Under the pieces are notes generated by a model that saw only the letters and a program-made list of their open reading frames with translations, searched no databases and was not told the DNA's origin. Both the position numbers and the translations under genes were made by a program. A stretch of 64,000 nucleotides of DNA, taken from Desmodesmus armatus (Eukaryota; Chlorophyta; Chlorophyceae; Sphaeropleales; Scenedesmaceae). Of this stretch, positions 47,101-58,693 are shown piece by piece. The stretch's first letter is position 1, and every line of letters starts with the position of its first letter. The stretch covers positions 186,001-250,000 of the forward strand of contig VIIQ02000562.1 in assembly GCA_007449985.2 (NCBI GenBank), read 5' to 3'.

Positions 47101-48593
47101 GCAACAGGTGTTGATGCATGAACAGAGGTGAGGGCCTGCTTGTGTGGTCAAGCTGAGAATGTGGAGGTGAGGGCCTGCTTGTGTGGTCAAGCTGTCAACT
47201 GGACACACGGGCTCGATCGGTCAGCACAGAATGACTGAGATGCGCATCTCCATGCAGCATACATCACACGCCCATGGCAAATATATGCTGGGTGGCAGCT
47301 GTAGCAGCACGGCAGGGCAGGCGGTAATGTGGCCAGCACGAGAGATGGTTGGTTGTGCTGTCCTGCACCATGATTGGGTGTGCTGTCCGGCCGGATGGGT
47401 GAATGACTGGTCTGCAAGCTTAAGGAAAGCACACATAGAAGGACCAGGGCAGGAGAGAATGTAGAGATGCAGGAGATCACCCACCTGGCTGCATGGTTGG
47501 TGCTGTGCTGGGCTTTGCAGGGTGGGTGGGTGGCACACCGCTTGGGCCTTCACTGCAGCCATCAACCTGCGGGGTCACGGTGCAGGACAAAGAGCGTCAG
47601 TATGGTCAGCACACAAGCTTGCAAGTGGCTTGCAAGCGGCCATGTCAACAAAATGCGAACTTGTTGAGTGAGGCGGGGCCCTTGCCATCATGCTCAGCTT
47701 TGCAGGGTGCTGGTGCTGTGCATACCTCCCCGCTGCCTCCTGTTGCTGCCCCTCCTGCAGCGCTCTTGCATCCACCTGGTACAGCCAGATCAACCACATA
47801 GGCACAACACAAATGGAATACAAGTCAGCACAATTGATCAACTACCCAGATGACAGGTCACTTGAACACAAGCGGCACAAGCAGGAGTAAGCACTGCTCA
47901 TGCACATAACTGGTGCTCAAAAGAGGCTGCTGCATGGCCCAGTTCTGAGCACAGTGGGCCTGCTGCTGCTGGTGAGGCCCAGCTGCTGCTGTTGTGCTAG
48001 GGGCTCACATGGGCTGCCTGTACCTGAGTGCTCCTGCTCCAGCGCATCTGCCTCAAGCCTCACTGACAGCAGCAGCTCGTCTGCGTCCACGTCCTGCTCT
48101 TGCTGCTGCGCATCCACACCCTCATCCGTCTCCATCATGTCATCATCCGCCAGTGGCCATGCTTCTGGCCCGTGCAGCCTCGCAGCCTGAAAGTGCAGCC
48201 CAAACAAGTATCAGTTAAAGCAATTACGGTACACACTGCATGCTGCTACCTCAACCAGCCAACCTCAACCCACCTCATGAAAAATGGCTCTGATGGCGTC
48301 TTGCTGGCTGCAGTAGCAGCCATCTGGTCCCAGGTCGCGCCACTTCTTGTGCTTGCGTGAGCCAACCCTGAGGGAGGCGCTGCAAACTCCACTGTCCAGC
48401 CAGTACTTGACCTTACCAAAGCAGCAGAAGGAGCCCACTGTCCACTTGAAGAAGCGGAACTCTACGGCCTTGTTGTCATGATCCTGCCAAGGCTTTGAAG
48501 CAGGTTCCTCAACTGCAAAATCTTCCTTGACCTTGAATGGCACGTGCAGGACTGTTTGCCACATGGCTGTGACGGTGTGCACCAGCAACAGCT
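44142..48593 (-). CDS. Large multi-exon protein of unknown function
   Basis: Reading on the minus strand, the first clear exon runs from about 48593 to 48274 and contains FFKWTVGSFCCFGKVKYW and SRKHKKWRDLGPDGCY, a compact domain that I do not recognise. Exon 48186-48024 joins in phase and is acidic (DDDMMETDEGVD, DELLLSVRLEADALEQE). Later exons are short and Gly/Ser/Gln-rich, including one near 45894-45771 (EDQEDCEDYVDPAV). The final exon, from about 45241 to the stop at 44142, is long and low in complexity, with VRQWEADMAKAADKR and a duplicated AGAVQPKPA. It ends DELFNLLYGSW. The true start upstream of 48593 and some middle exons (47.8-46.7 kb) are unresolved. The look is that of a regulatory or chromatin protein, but that is a guess. 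Confidence 0.6.
47126..47194. repeat. Tandem duplication in an intron
   Basis: GAGGTGAGGGCCTGCTTGTG and its following bases occur twice, at 47126 and 47164, with a 38-base period. Confidence 0.8.
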
Positions 48594-48667
48594 CTGGGTG
48601 AGGGGGAAGAACTGCGCTATCGCTGTGTGCAGGCCCTTGACGTCAACGGTGTGATCGCCACACGCAC

Positions 48668-48716
48668 AAGAAAGTGATAGTGATAGTGATGGTGATAGTG
48701 ATAGTGATAGTGAGTG
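48668..48716. repeat. (TGATAG)n microsatellite
   Basis: About seven units of a six-base repeat with one substitution, near the 5' end of the minus-strand gene. Confidence 0.9.
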
Positions 48717-48762
48717 TGTTTCTGAAGTCAAGTTCAAACATCATGTCGTAACCTCCGTGACC

Positions 48763-49044
48763 ATGGAAAGCATTCGCCGACCAACAACGCTGACAACACC
48801 GAGCAGAGTCATGCACGCCGCTATTACTCCTGCAGGACCGGTCATGCCGCAGGGCACAAGTCAGTTGATGGATCGATTCAGTGGTCAGATCACGTCGGAA
48901 AGAGTGAAGCGGGCGTGCTTACAACAGCTAGTGGTCAGCTACCTAATGAGCTGGATTGCATTACTTAGCAGTTCACGTCAGATCGATGTATCCCACAACA
49001 GTGCCCACCATGAGGATGAACTTGACAGGGAGGCTGTGCCTTGA
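48763..49044 (+). CDS. Small ORF, 93 aa, possible gene fragment
   Basis: Open from ATG at 48763 to a TGA that sits at the centre of a long palindrome. Contains RRPTTLTTPSRV and ITSERVKRACLQQL, which look protein-like, but there is no recognised domain. It is divergent from the minus-strand gene at 48593. It could be a first exon, a transposon relic or chance. Confidence 0.25.
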   Translation: MESIRRPTTLTTPSRVMHAAITPAGPVMPQGTSQLMDRFSGQITSERVKRACLQQLVVSYLMSWIALLSSSRQIDVSHNSAHHEDELDREAVP

Positions 49045-49063
49045 AGGCACAGCCTCCCTGTCA
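49023..49063. repeat. Perfect 20-bp palindrome
   Basis: TGACAGGGAGGCTGTGCCTT, one central G, then the exact reverse complement. No mismatch in 20 pairs. RNA from either strand would fold into a near loop-less hairpin. Confidence 0.9.
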
Positions 49064-49419
49064 GCACAACAGTGAGTTACTCCACAGTAGAGAGAAGCAG
49101 ATGCAGGACAGGCTGTTAGACATTCGGCATGCTTCATAGTCATAGTATTACATGCATGTACGAGCAGTGCACCGGCATGGTGTGTGCAGCTCTGGTCATG
49201 GCTTGTGTTCTTGTGTCACCCAGGCCACTGACACTGTGTGAGGTTCAACAGGGCTTCTTACTCTGTCAGTTGCAGTGCGGAGAGATGCAGCACACACTGC
49301 ACTCACCTCGCTGCGTACCTTTCTACCAGTCCTGATCAAGCCTTACTGCTGTTCCTTGTGCTGCATTGCGCCAACCTGCTGACGCAATCAAGCGTGATTC
49401 AGGGGCTATGGTGTGAGCG

Positions 49420-49729
49420 AGCTTAGTGGCAACACAGCTGTTCCCCAGCGTATGCAGGGCTGGGGACAACCATACATATTGGGGCAAGACTGCATGAGCA
49501 GGTGGGCAGAGCACTTGAAAGCACTTGTGATTACACTTTGCAGATGTATGATTGTGGAGGAGCAGGGGCCTTGTGGGACAGGGAGGTGGCGTGTAGCACA
49601 CTTGCCGCTGGTGTTGTGACGTCGCGCTGTTTTGTTAGCTGTGTAAGCAATTAGTTCGCAGGCATGCTGGTCATGAAGGCATGCACTTCGTGGTGTTGAC
49701 ACATGGTGTGGTTCTTCTGCTGAACAAGC

Positions 49730-49766
<37 letters not shown>

Positions 49767-49870
49767 GCTGCAGCGCTTGCAACGGCGGCGCTGCTGGTGG
49801 ATGTCTGCACAGGGCAAGGCTGGTTGAGCTGGGCAGCTGCACCATGCGCAGGTGGGGCAGGCAGGTGGAA
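49420..49870 (+). pseudogene. Decayed copy A of ABC1 kinase exons 4-6
   Basis: GTGGCAACACAGCTGTTCCC (near 49428) matches exon 4 of the kinase at 19528 with one change. The end of exon 4 and its donor follow near 49490, intron-like sequence lies around 49550-49620, and exon 6 follows at about 49790-49855 (GCGCTGCTGGTGGATG..GAGCTGGGCAG). Exon 5 is missing. Intron remnants show that this arose by DNA duplication, not retroposition. A run of (CTG)11 sits just before the exon 6 piece. Not translatable. Confidence 0.7.
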
Positions 49871-50239
49871 CGCAGTTGGTGCTGCAACTTCGTGGTGCCA
49901 ACCGCATAGGCGCTGATGCTTGGGTTTCCATGCTCCTATTGGAAGCGAACATGACACGGCATGCAGTGCTGTGTTGTTGGACAGCCTTGAACTTGCTGGG
50001 TTGTGGTATGACTCTTCGCTGCCAGGGAACGCCCCTGCTGTGTAAGCATGTGGGTGTGTGCTGGCAAGCCTGTCAGATGGCAACATACAGGCCCGTGCGG
50101 TTGTCCCTGCACAGAAACATCGCCAATGGAGTATCAAAGCGCAACAGCACCCGCCCTTCCCACCCCACACCCCTCCCCACCGACCCACCCACCCAACATG
50201 CTCACAGTGCTCAGAGGCATGCTGTGGTGTGTCCCTGCT

Positions 50240-50430
50240 CTGTGTGCTGGCAGGTGCGTCACCCTGGCGTGAGCAACGCTGTCGAGCATGACTTCAGGAC
50301 CATGGTGTGGGGCCGACATGGCCACACAGCTGCACCCGGTATACGCAGCCTTAGGCTGGAGGACACACTCAAGCAGTTTGCAGCACCACCGCAAGAACAG
50401 GTAGGTGTGGCTTGGGACTCTGCTTTCTAA
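50240..50430 (+). pseudogene. Decayed copy B of ABC1 kinase exon 4
   Basis: A full exon 4 copy with its acceptor (GCAG near 50250) and donor (CAGGTAGGTGTGG). It encodes VRHPGVSNAVEHDFRTMVW where the source gene has VRHPGVSEAIERDFETMVW. After that a frame-neutral divergence changes the middle. No other kinase exon lies beside it. Confidence 0.75.
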
Positions 50431-50799
50431 CAATGTACTGTACACTTCACTGTCAACTGTACTGTACTGTGCAACGCTCGATGTGTGACAGCAGGCTTGA
50501 CGTTGAAGGTGCAGTGGGGGATGCAGGGATACGTGCTTAGAAATGGGCATAAGACGCAGGGCTTGGGGCTGTAGCGGCAAGACAAGGCCGCAGCCTCTTT
50601 GGTTTTGGTGAGGGGGAGCGTTCTGTCAGGGCAACATGTGAGCAGGGTTGCTTGGGTCAAAGGTGCATGGTCAAGGGTGAACAACCGCAGGGCGCAACCA
50701 CCAGACGTAGGACAGCAGGCTGCTCTTGCAAACAGCCCTCATCGTTGTTGTGTCCCGCTGCGCTTACATGATTGCTGGTGTGACTGCCATGCACTGCAG

Positions 50800-51148
50800 G
50801 AAACTGCAAGATGCTGCAATTGTGGTTGAGCAAAGCCCGCTGGTGGATGGTTGCGCGCAGGTTCATCTACTACAGGTGCGCGCAGTCTGCCGGTACATGA
50901 GTCAGCCAGCCGCCTGACCCCTGCAGGGTTTGGGAATTGCACATTTGCAGCCGGCTGTCACGTATCCAGATGTGGCAAGGTCACTTCAGCTGCAGGTCTG
51001 TGCCATACCAATGTTGCCTCCCTGGTGTGATGCCACACGTACCTTGTTGTCAGCAATCGCCCATGAATGCAGTATATGCCGTTGTGGATTGCTGCTGTTA
51101 CAGGACGAAGACACACTAAAGCTGCAGAAGGCAGCAGCCAAGCTCAAA
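50800..51148 (+). pseudogene. Unknown gene, three exons, interrupted by a transposon
   Basis: Exons 50800-50875, 50927-50995 and 51104-51148 are bounded by AG and GT signals and all join in phase, giving VVEQSPLVDGCAQVHLLQ, then GLGIAHLQPAVTYPDVARS, then DEDTLKLQKAAAKLK. I do not recognise the family. The third exon is cut at AAA by the inverted-repeat element that starts at 51149. Sequence after the element (54014-54180) is open in two frames, one of them rich in Lys/Gln (KKPAVDRKRKGKGQSAANQQ), and may be the rest of the exon. The 5' end of the gene is not found; the kinase exon copy at 50240 lies just upstream. Confidence 0.5.
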
Positions 51149-54013
51149 CCCTACAGACGTTTCTGGACTTTTAACCTTGCAGTTAAGTCAACATTTGTCA
51201 AGATTAAGTCAAGACACTGCTTGACTGGACTTAATCCGCCCCCTGTGGCGCGTGGCGACTTAATCTCCGACTAATCGTCAGTTACTCCGTTTATTGGAAA
51301 CGTTAATCCAGATTAACCCGACTTACTCCAGAGAGTAAGTCAACAACGTCGTACAGGGCAACTGGCGCCAAATTGGCACCCACAGGAGACAGTATAGGCA
51401 GCATCCTGCCCTGCACATAGCCCTATCAAGCAACCGTCAGCTGCAATGGACGCAATGCATGCGCCCACTTTGGTGCAGCTGCACCACACCACCACACCAC
51501 CACTGTTATGTCAGCAATACATGCACAAATGCTGCCATGTTGCACAGAACTGTGCAGAGCTGCAAGCAGCTGCACTTTCATTTGACATATGCAGCAGGGC
51601 GCTCTGTGACAGCCATGCAAGCCTGCCATAGGGAACTGACACGACAGCGGCAGCGTCTTTCAGCTGCTTCCTCTTGCCCAGAGGTTGGCTCTAGCGTTCC
51701 CCATGCTGCACACAACTCCTTCACAGTCACCAACAACGAGCACCACTTGCACCACTTGCAAGCACCAATCGGCAGCTCTTTCTTGTTCTGCTCCTCACCA
51801 CCAGAGCGCCATGCGTTCTGCAGGGCCTGTGCCAGTCCCTTCAAGGTTCCTGCAAGCAATACACAGCAAGTATTGAGTCACACTTCTAATCTCACATATG
51901 CGGTGGTTGTTTCAAACATGGATTGCTGTCCAACGCTGAAACCTGCATGTTGCATATGAGCTCAAGTGCCGAGCATCACATGTGCCATGACAAGAGGTTG
52001 TGTACACCCTGGCTGGCAGGCACCACGTTAGCAACTGTTGTCCTGAAGCCTGATGCCTACCTTGGCAGTGGGATCCACCGAAGGCATCAGGGTGTTTGTG
52101 GTGCCCAGTAGCTTGACCACAGAGGTTGCCAGCTGTGTGGCTCTTCAAGGCCTCTGCATGCAGTGAGCAGCGTGTCACATATGGACATGTACATTTGCAG
52201 GATGTTTCCAAAGCTGTACTAACTGGCAAAGGCGGTCTCACGACCCGCCATGTCGCACGACAGCTGACCTGCAGCATGCACTGTCATCTGCGACTGGCTA
52301 TGTCTGTGCTGATGTTTTGTTCAGAAGGTTTGGAACATGACACCTGCCACATTCTATGGCAACCAGGCATCAGGGGAACATGTGCACATGCTGCCAGTTG
52401 AGAGGCAGATTCACCTGGGCTGCAGCTGTCAGTGCTGCCACAATGGAGGGGTCAAGTGCCCTGGCGTCTGCTGGCCGCTATGTTGCCTGCTGCTGTGACA
52501 GCACCTCACGCAGCTGCAGATTGCTGTCCAGAGTAGATCATCTCAGCGCCAGCGTCGGCAGCAGCAGACTGGTGCCTTGCGCCTTGTCGCCACCTGCACA
52601 CAGTGTTTGGGAGGTGGGCCAAGTGTGATTGCGAGAGGGCTGTGTAAATTGGCAGCGGGCAGCACTTCACATGGTACAAACACTGACTGCCAGCATCTGA
52701 TAGCAACACACAGGGCAATGCAAGAGAGGCAGTCAGTCCACAATCAAACGGAGCAACAACAGCAACAACCAGCACCAACAGCACCCTTGCTGGGACACAC
52801 CTGCAAGCTTGACGAGACCAGCACCAATGGCGGTTGAGCCCAGATCAGGTCTGTCTTGACGGAGGACCATGCCTGCGGCCTATTACACCACTTCAAGCTG
52901 ATTCAAACAGTGTCCCACGACTGCTGACATGCTCTTTACCTTCGCTGAGCGAGAGATGCTGCACTACAAGCACCACACTTGAGATCTGCTGTATCTATGA
53001 TGTCGTGGGAGCTGCAGACCACAACGAGCGCTGATATGAGTCAGACACGACGACTTCATCCGTAAAGCACGATAACTGTAGGCAACCAGCTGTGTGGCGA
53101 GTCTGACGAAACTGTTTGGAAGGAATGGTCGATCAACCACCTTCTGCCACTGCAACTACGAGGTAAGACGGCGAGACGTTCAGAGGGACCATCAATGGGA
53201 TAGGTGTGCAGGGGAGGCCACGCTTATGGTACATTGGCTGCCTCACTTACTAACCCTCTGCACATTTGACTGTGACCTACTTGACCGCCCCAATAAGTGC
53301 CCAGGTATCTTACACAAAGTATGGTTGATGCATTCTGATGTATCCACAATCATGGGAGTGCCCAGTGGTCAGGGGCACATGAGGAACGGGTGCCAGCCCA
53401 GCTCTTCTCAAGGGGTTGTATTGCCTATGGTACGCACGGTCCTGTCACAGTGTGGGTGTCCATCCACACTATGGTGTCTACTCACCAGCCATCGTATCCA
53501 TGCCTGAAGTGGATGTTTCTCTGCCTAGCTGACAGATACCAGGCCTGCAGCACAGGTCCTGCTGGAATCCTGCTGGCCATGGTTGTGTGCCACCAGGTGC
53601 AGGAAATGTAATTGTATGGGTGCAGCACGTCATCAGGGCTTGGCAGGCATATGGAGCGTCTCTATACACATATAGGCTACGCACTGTTCATGCTGCCATG
53701 CATAGGAAGCGTGTATCATTGTGCTACGTGCGGTTCAGCAAGTGCAGAAGACTGATTGCAGCACTTCCAGCGTTCCCAGTGTTCTGACTGTCTGTGTGAC
53801 GGCTTGGCCAGTCACATAGCGTCTGTAACCAGTCAGAGAGCAGCCAAGTCAGTGCCAGGGAGGCTGCTACTGCTCAGAGTGGAGTTAATCCAATGCCTGA
53901 ACCCTATACAATTGACTAACTGGGGACTAAGTTGTTACTCTTGGATTAAGGGGGAACCTGCTGGACTTAAGCCAGATTAACTGCAGGGTTAAGAACCAGA
54001 AACGTCTGTAGGG
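51149..54013. mobile_element. 2.9 kb inverted-repeat DNA transposon with AAA target duplication
   Basis: The ends are inverted copies: CCCTACAGACGTTTCTGG is identical at both, and similarity continues for about 17 more bases to GCAGTTAA. AAA lies directly outside each end (51146-51148 and 54014-54016). Inside each end are clusters of short motifs of the type GGATTAA and GACTTA, as in subterminal repeats. The superfamily is uncertain: a 3-bp duplication fits CACTA-like (CMC) or PIF/Harbinger elements. No transposase was recognised, but minus-strand exon-like pieces lie inside. Confidence 0.68.
51578..52160 (-). CDS. Exon-like coding pieces inside the 2.9 kb transposon
   Basis: On the minus strand a piece near 52120-52060 encodes SVVKLLGTTNTLMPSVDPTAK and ends at a GTAGGC donor. 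After an intron, 51850 to about 51640 encodes TLKGLAQALQNAWRSGGEEQ and a Cys/Trp cluster (CKWCKWC). Further upstream, 52570-52390 reads TLDSNLQLREVLSQQQA but holds an in-frame stop. This looks like a decaying element-encoded gene of unknown function; it could also be a captured host fragment. Confidence 0.35.
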
Positions 54014-54842
54014 AAAGACATACTATATACGCTGCTGCCAAGAAGCCGGCAGTCGACAGGAAGCGCAAGGGCAAAGGCCAGTCGGCAGCAAACCAGCAGC
54101 CGCCAGCAGGAAGCAGCAGATGGCACCATCCAAGGCCGCCGGCTACACCCAGCGCCGCAAGAGCAGCAGGAGCTGAGGGGTAGTTGTGGCCAGCTGTGTG
54201 TACACCCATGTGTGTGTGGGTGTGAGCATGTGTGTTGGGGTCGGTCAGGTTGTGTGGGGTGCTGTCAAGCGTAAGCTGTATCAACATGTGATGCTTCACA
54301 TGTGTCCTGGTTGTACGTGGCTTTCACGTATTGTATAGCCGGCTTGGTTGCGCAACCAGGCATGCTGTCGCTTGTTTTTTCTTCTTGAGCAGCATCCACT
54401 TTCTGGGCTTGTGCACATGTGGACATGTAGGTTTGCCCCAAGACTGTTAGCACTGTACAGCTGTACATTGTGCTGACCAGCTGATCGGCACATGTGCTGA
54501 TTGTGTATGTCCTGTTCTGACGACCTGTTGTCAGCATGGACCAAGATGCATCAGGTGTACAAAGTTGTGTGCAACCATAGAACTGTCTGTGCATGGTTGC
54601 GACATCTGTATGGGTGGACGCTGGGGAGGGCAAATGATCTGCACCACCAGCTGAATGGTTTACAGGCTGGTAGTGATGCTTCATTTGTGAGTCAGTGCAT
54701 GTTGTGACCTTCTCAACTTGATCTGCATTCGAAGTGTGTCTGTATCTGCATGGACGACTGTTGTTCTGCAATCTGAACTATGAACTGAATTAAAAACCAA
54801 GTGGAAATTGCCATCTGACTTCGGATTAGGCAACATGCCAGA
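54014..54842. other. Sequence between two DNA transposons
   Basis: The first 170 bases may continue the interrupted exon at 51148. The rest has no supported gene. Confidence 0.4.
54840..54842. repeat. Left AGA target duplication of the CACTA element
   Basis: AGA here and at 58122-58124, directly outside CACTAG and CTAGTG. Confidence 0.65.
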
Positions 54843-57800
54843 CACTAGGCCGACGACCCCCTAAGCCGGCTACCCCACCCCCTAGCCAGGCACTCCAGCT
54901 AGGGGGCGGGCCAGCCCCAGCTAGGGTGCCAACGGCCAGCTAACCCTGGCTAACTGGGCCAGGGTGTGGCCACCCCTAGCCGGGGGCCGACCAGCCTTGG
55001 CCAAGGGTCACCATGGAGTTACATGTCAAACTGACTATTAATTGAGCTGTACTGTGGTGAACGCTGCATGCTGGGGTGGTGTCCATCATAAGATGGTGCA
55101 GCGAGCATGGAAGTGGGCCTGGGGCAGTTGTTGTAAGGGTGCCACCATGACAGTGTCGTCATCATGACCAACATGTCAAGGGGCACTGCATGATGGTTGG
55201 CCGTGACGCCGCATGCATGCAACCGCCTGATGGTGTCGGGCCGGTGTTTGCTCACAAGTTCACAAGGAGGCAAAGTGAAAGGGTGGTGTGTTGGGGCCCC
55301 TGGCATGGCTAGCAGAGTGACCCTGCCACTGTTGCAGGCATCCTGATGCAGAACACACTGTCTGTGATGAGCCTTGCATTACATCCTTTCAGAAACCTGC
55401 TTTACAAACACCAAATTCTCAGGCAAGTGTTGCAGTGACAACACTGGCATCCACACCTGCAGTGTTCAACACTGTACCCCGTCACCTGTGTTTGTCAATC
55501 AGCACCGTTCTCCTGTGCCATATTGGCCCTTGTGCAGCCATTCACAACCTATTGTCACAGCTAGACAGCTTTCTTTAGAGGCAGTGGCGTTGTCGGACCC
55601 CCCACCCAGGAGCTGTTTGCGGAGTCAAACGTGCATCAATCAATAACAGCCACACCTATAGCTATGTTGGGGCCCTAGGGCATGTTGCAGACCCTCCTCT
55701 CCATCAACTTGTCACGTTGTGGTCATCCTGATGCTCGCTGTCGTGCCTCAAGGTGCTGTTCAGCATCACCTGCAGAACCTGCAGCGTTGTGCTGTCCACT
55801 TCTACCGGACTCGTCAGCCAGCAGGCTCCTTGCTAGAGTATGCCTCGCTTCTGCATTGAGTCGCTTCTTGGCCCTTCAGGACGCTCGATAGGCCGTCAGT
55901 CCCCGTGAACGTCACAAATTGTTCAGATCATCATAGTCCTGTTCTGCTGTACGAAAGGTTATCAGCATGCAGGAGGCCGTCTGTCAGCTGAGCAGTGCGA
56001 GTTGATGGTACATAGGTGTTTGCACAAGCGGCGGGCGCTGGACCAGGCTGTCTTGTCTGCCCAGCATTCAACCGCCACAGAGATCACAGCAGTGATGCAC
56101 CCTCCACAGGTGTGCTGAAGCATGGGGTGGGGGCTGGTGCCTTGGGTGTACGTCACTGCTTTCTCAGGGTCTGCATTTCAAGGTTTGGGTAGGGCTGGAA
56201 GTCATGACAGTCGCACGAAGCAGCAGGAGTGCATGCCCAGCAGCTGGTTGAGTGTGAATGCAGTCCAGTGTGTTGGTTTGCAGTCAGGGTGATACTATGA
56301 CAGTCACTGAACTGATCATGTGTATGGAACCTGGCCTGTTGCAATGCTTACAGGAGATGCCAGAAGGTGTCATTTTGCTGCTGCAGCCTTGGGCAGCTCA
56401 CATTACACACCAGACCAGGGCTGTCGTCTATGCCCAAAGCAGCCAATTTCGCAGGAGAAGGTAAGCTTGTAAGCTCATTGTGGAGCTGGCAGTGGTGTTT
56501 GACAAATCGCCTGTGTCGCTTGGGTGCCATGGGGCTGCAGTGCAACTGCGTAAAAAGTTTACAGCTTCACATATGTAGCTATGCCAAGTCTGCCATGCAC
56601 AGTACCTGCTTATGCTGTGGTAAGGTGGAGTGCGTGGTGCGATCCATGGTCAGCAAGGTTTGATCAGGAGAGTACTGCATGTTGTCACAGCTGTTGTGGC
56701 AATGCATGCACGTCCTGTCACATTGCTTACGGGCTGCTGCTGCTTTGCCCTCTGCAGCCAAGCAGCGCATTGAGCGCTTCAAGGACTACCTTGAGGCAGA
56801 CGTGTGCCCAGATGATCTGTTGGAGATTCCTTCAGGGGCCTTCCAGGTGCCTACAAATTCCTGAAGGCTTGGTGTGAGCTGAACACAGTCAACAAGAGCA
56901 AGCACTCAGGCCATGTGGTTCAAGGCAATGCTGCACACCACAAAGGTGCAGACATGAGGTGAGGTGTGCTACAACCCGCATGACGTGTGCTGAAAGCATT
57001 GATGATAAGCTACAGTGCGGGTGACACGGCAGCAGCAGACTCTGCTGACTCTGCAGATCAGTTTTGACTGGCAGGAAGTGCCTGATTGTGCCACACTGTT
57101 GCACGTTTGCCAGGCCGGCTCTTCAGCCCTGTATCGCACTCTCCGTGCATCATCTTCTGCATTCCAGCTCAAGCAGACATGCCCAAACATCTGGAAACTT
57201 TGCATGTACATCACCCATTGACTCAGCGGCTGCACTGACAGTTGTGCTTTCCTGCCATGTATGCCTGTCGGCCGCTGACACTGATCACAGGGATTCAAGG
57301 AAGACATGGCAGCTTCCATGACAAGCCTCAAAGTGTGTTGTGATGGACTGCTGTTTCAGCAAGCCCGCCATACCGGCAGCCAGTAGTCAACACAGCAGTG
57401 TCTTGGGAAGTTTTGGCAGCGCAGCCACAGCGGCAGACGGTTGATGTAGGAGTTGTAATTGTTGGGCTGAATGCAGCGGTGGTGGCCGGCAGGCAGTTAG
57501 GGGCAGCCTATCTCCCTGTTGTTTGACACTTGTGGGAGATTTGAGCTGTGTGCTGGTGCCGGGAGTGGTTGTGAGTGCTGCGAATGCAGGTTGTCCTAAT
57601 TTTGTTTTGCAACATGTGTTTGCAATTCACAACAGAAAGGGATCACAACGGGCTGGGCAGCAATGGCACTGCACCAATTGGTGCTGCTGTTTACTTGAGA
57701 GAGTCTGACTTCTTTACTGAAATTGCGGCACTATGTCAGCGGTTGCTGCCAAGTCACTACAAACCCAAGCAGGGCTAGTCACAACAGACTCTTGAGTGCT

Positions 57801-58121
57801 CAACTGTCATTCTGGAGCAAGCGCATAGCACAAGCAGTGCCACACAGCCGGCATTGTTGCTAGGAGCGTTGTGCACAATGGCTGGCCATAGCTGGGCATA
57901 CCCCAGCATTCATCACAGCCATAGCCAGCATCCACCAGAGACATAGCCAGCACTGGCTGAGTGAGGCTGGGGCCACCCCCTAGCCGGGGGTAGCTGCCCC
58001 AGCCGGACAACCCTGGCTAGGCTTGGGCTACCCTGAGTGATGTTTCATTTTGGCTAGGTAGCCAGCTACCCCGGGTCACTGGAAAAAGGGGTAGCCGGCT
58101 AGGGGGGGTGTCGGCCTAGTG
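54843..58121 (+). mobile_element. CACTA (EnSpm-type) DNA transposon, 3.28 kb
   Basis: The left end starts CACTAGGCCGAC and the right end finishes with its reverse complement GTCGGCCTAGTG. Similarity extends about 34 bases with one or two changes. A 3-bp direct repeat AGA flanks both ends. GC-rich subterminal blocks full of CTAGCC/GGCTAG words lie at about 54850-55010 and 57960-58110. CACTA termini, a 3-bp duplication and subterminal repeat blocks are the hallmarks of this superfamily. At 3.3 kb and without a recognisable TnpD-type transposase it is probably non-autonomous. Confidence 0.82.
56758..57778 (+). CDS. Exon-like coding pieces inside the CACTA element
   Basis: Three pieces have plausible splice sites and protein-like composition. 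From 56758 comes KQRIERFKDYLEADVCPDDL, ending at a donor or stop near 56846-56864. From 57057 comes FDWQEVPDCATLLHVCQAGS and SAFQLKQTCPNIWKLC. From 57636 to the stop at 57778 comes NGLGSNGTAPIGAAVYLRES and ALCQRLLPSHYKPKQG. I recognise no domain and cannot join all phases. They may be a captured host gene or remains of an element protein. Confidence 0.35.
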
Positions 58122-58693
58122 AGATTCACTTCAGATTCAGCCAGAAGTTGCTTCAGTATTGACCCAGAATTCGGCCAGATTGCAGTCATTATCATTTCAG
58201 ATGGTTTGACGATCTGTAGTAGTTGTGCAGTGAATCTGCCCAAATCTTCAAAATGATATGTCAGAGTGCAAGTGGCACTTTCAACCACAAGGGCGGCCCT
58301 CCACCCCATGGCACTTTCAACCACAAGGGCGGCCCTCCACCGCAATCACACTGCACAGCCGTCTGTACTGCACGCGCTCAGCCATGCCTGCACATGACGC
58401 TTACGCCTGATCCTGACAACACACAATATTGGGGGGGGGGGAGATTGTTGCAAGTAGATACTTTCACCGCAATATTGTAGACCACACCAACAACATGCAT
58501 GCCACATGTCATCCTACCTAGCGGCACAACACCGTGTTGACCCCACTCTGAGCAAGCTGAATCCCGTAGCCAAGCTGTCGCTCATGCTGTCACTCAATGA
58601 GCTACTGGCCAGTACTGCCCATGGCCTACCACCTCAACCCCCTCCCTCAAAGGGACAGGTGAGCAATAGGTTGGCACCACATCATGTAGTGTG

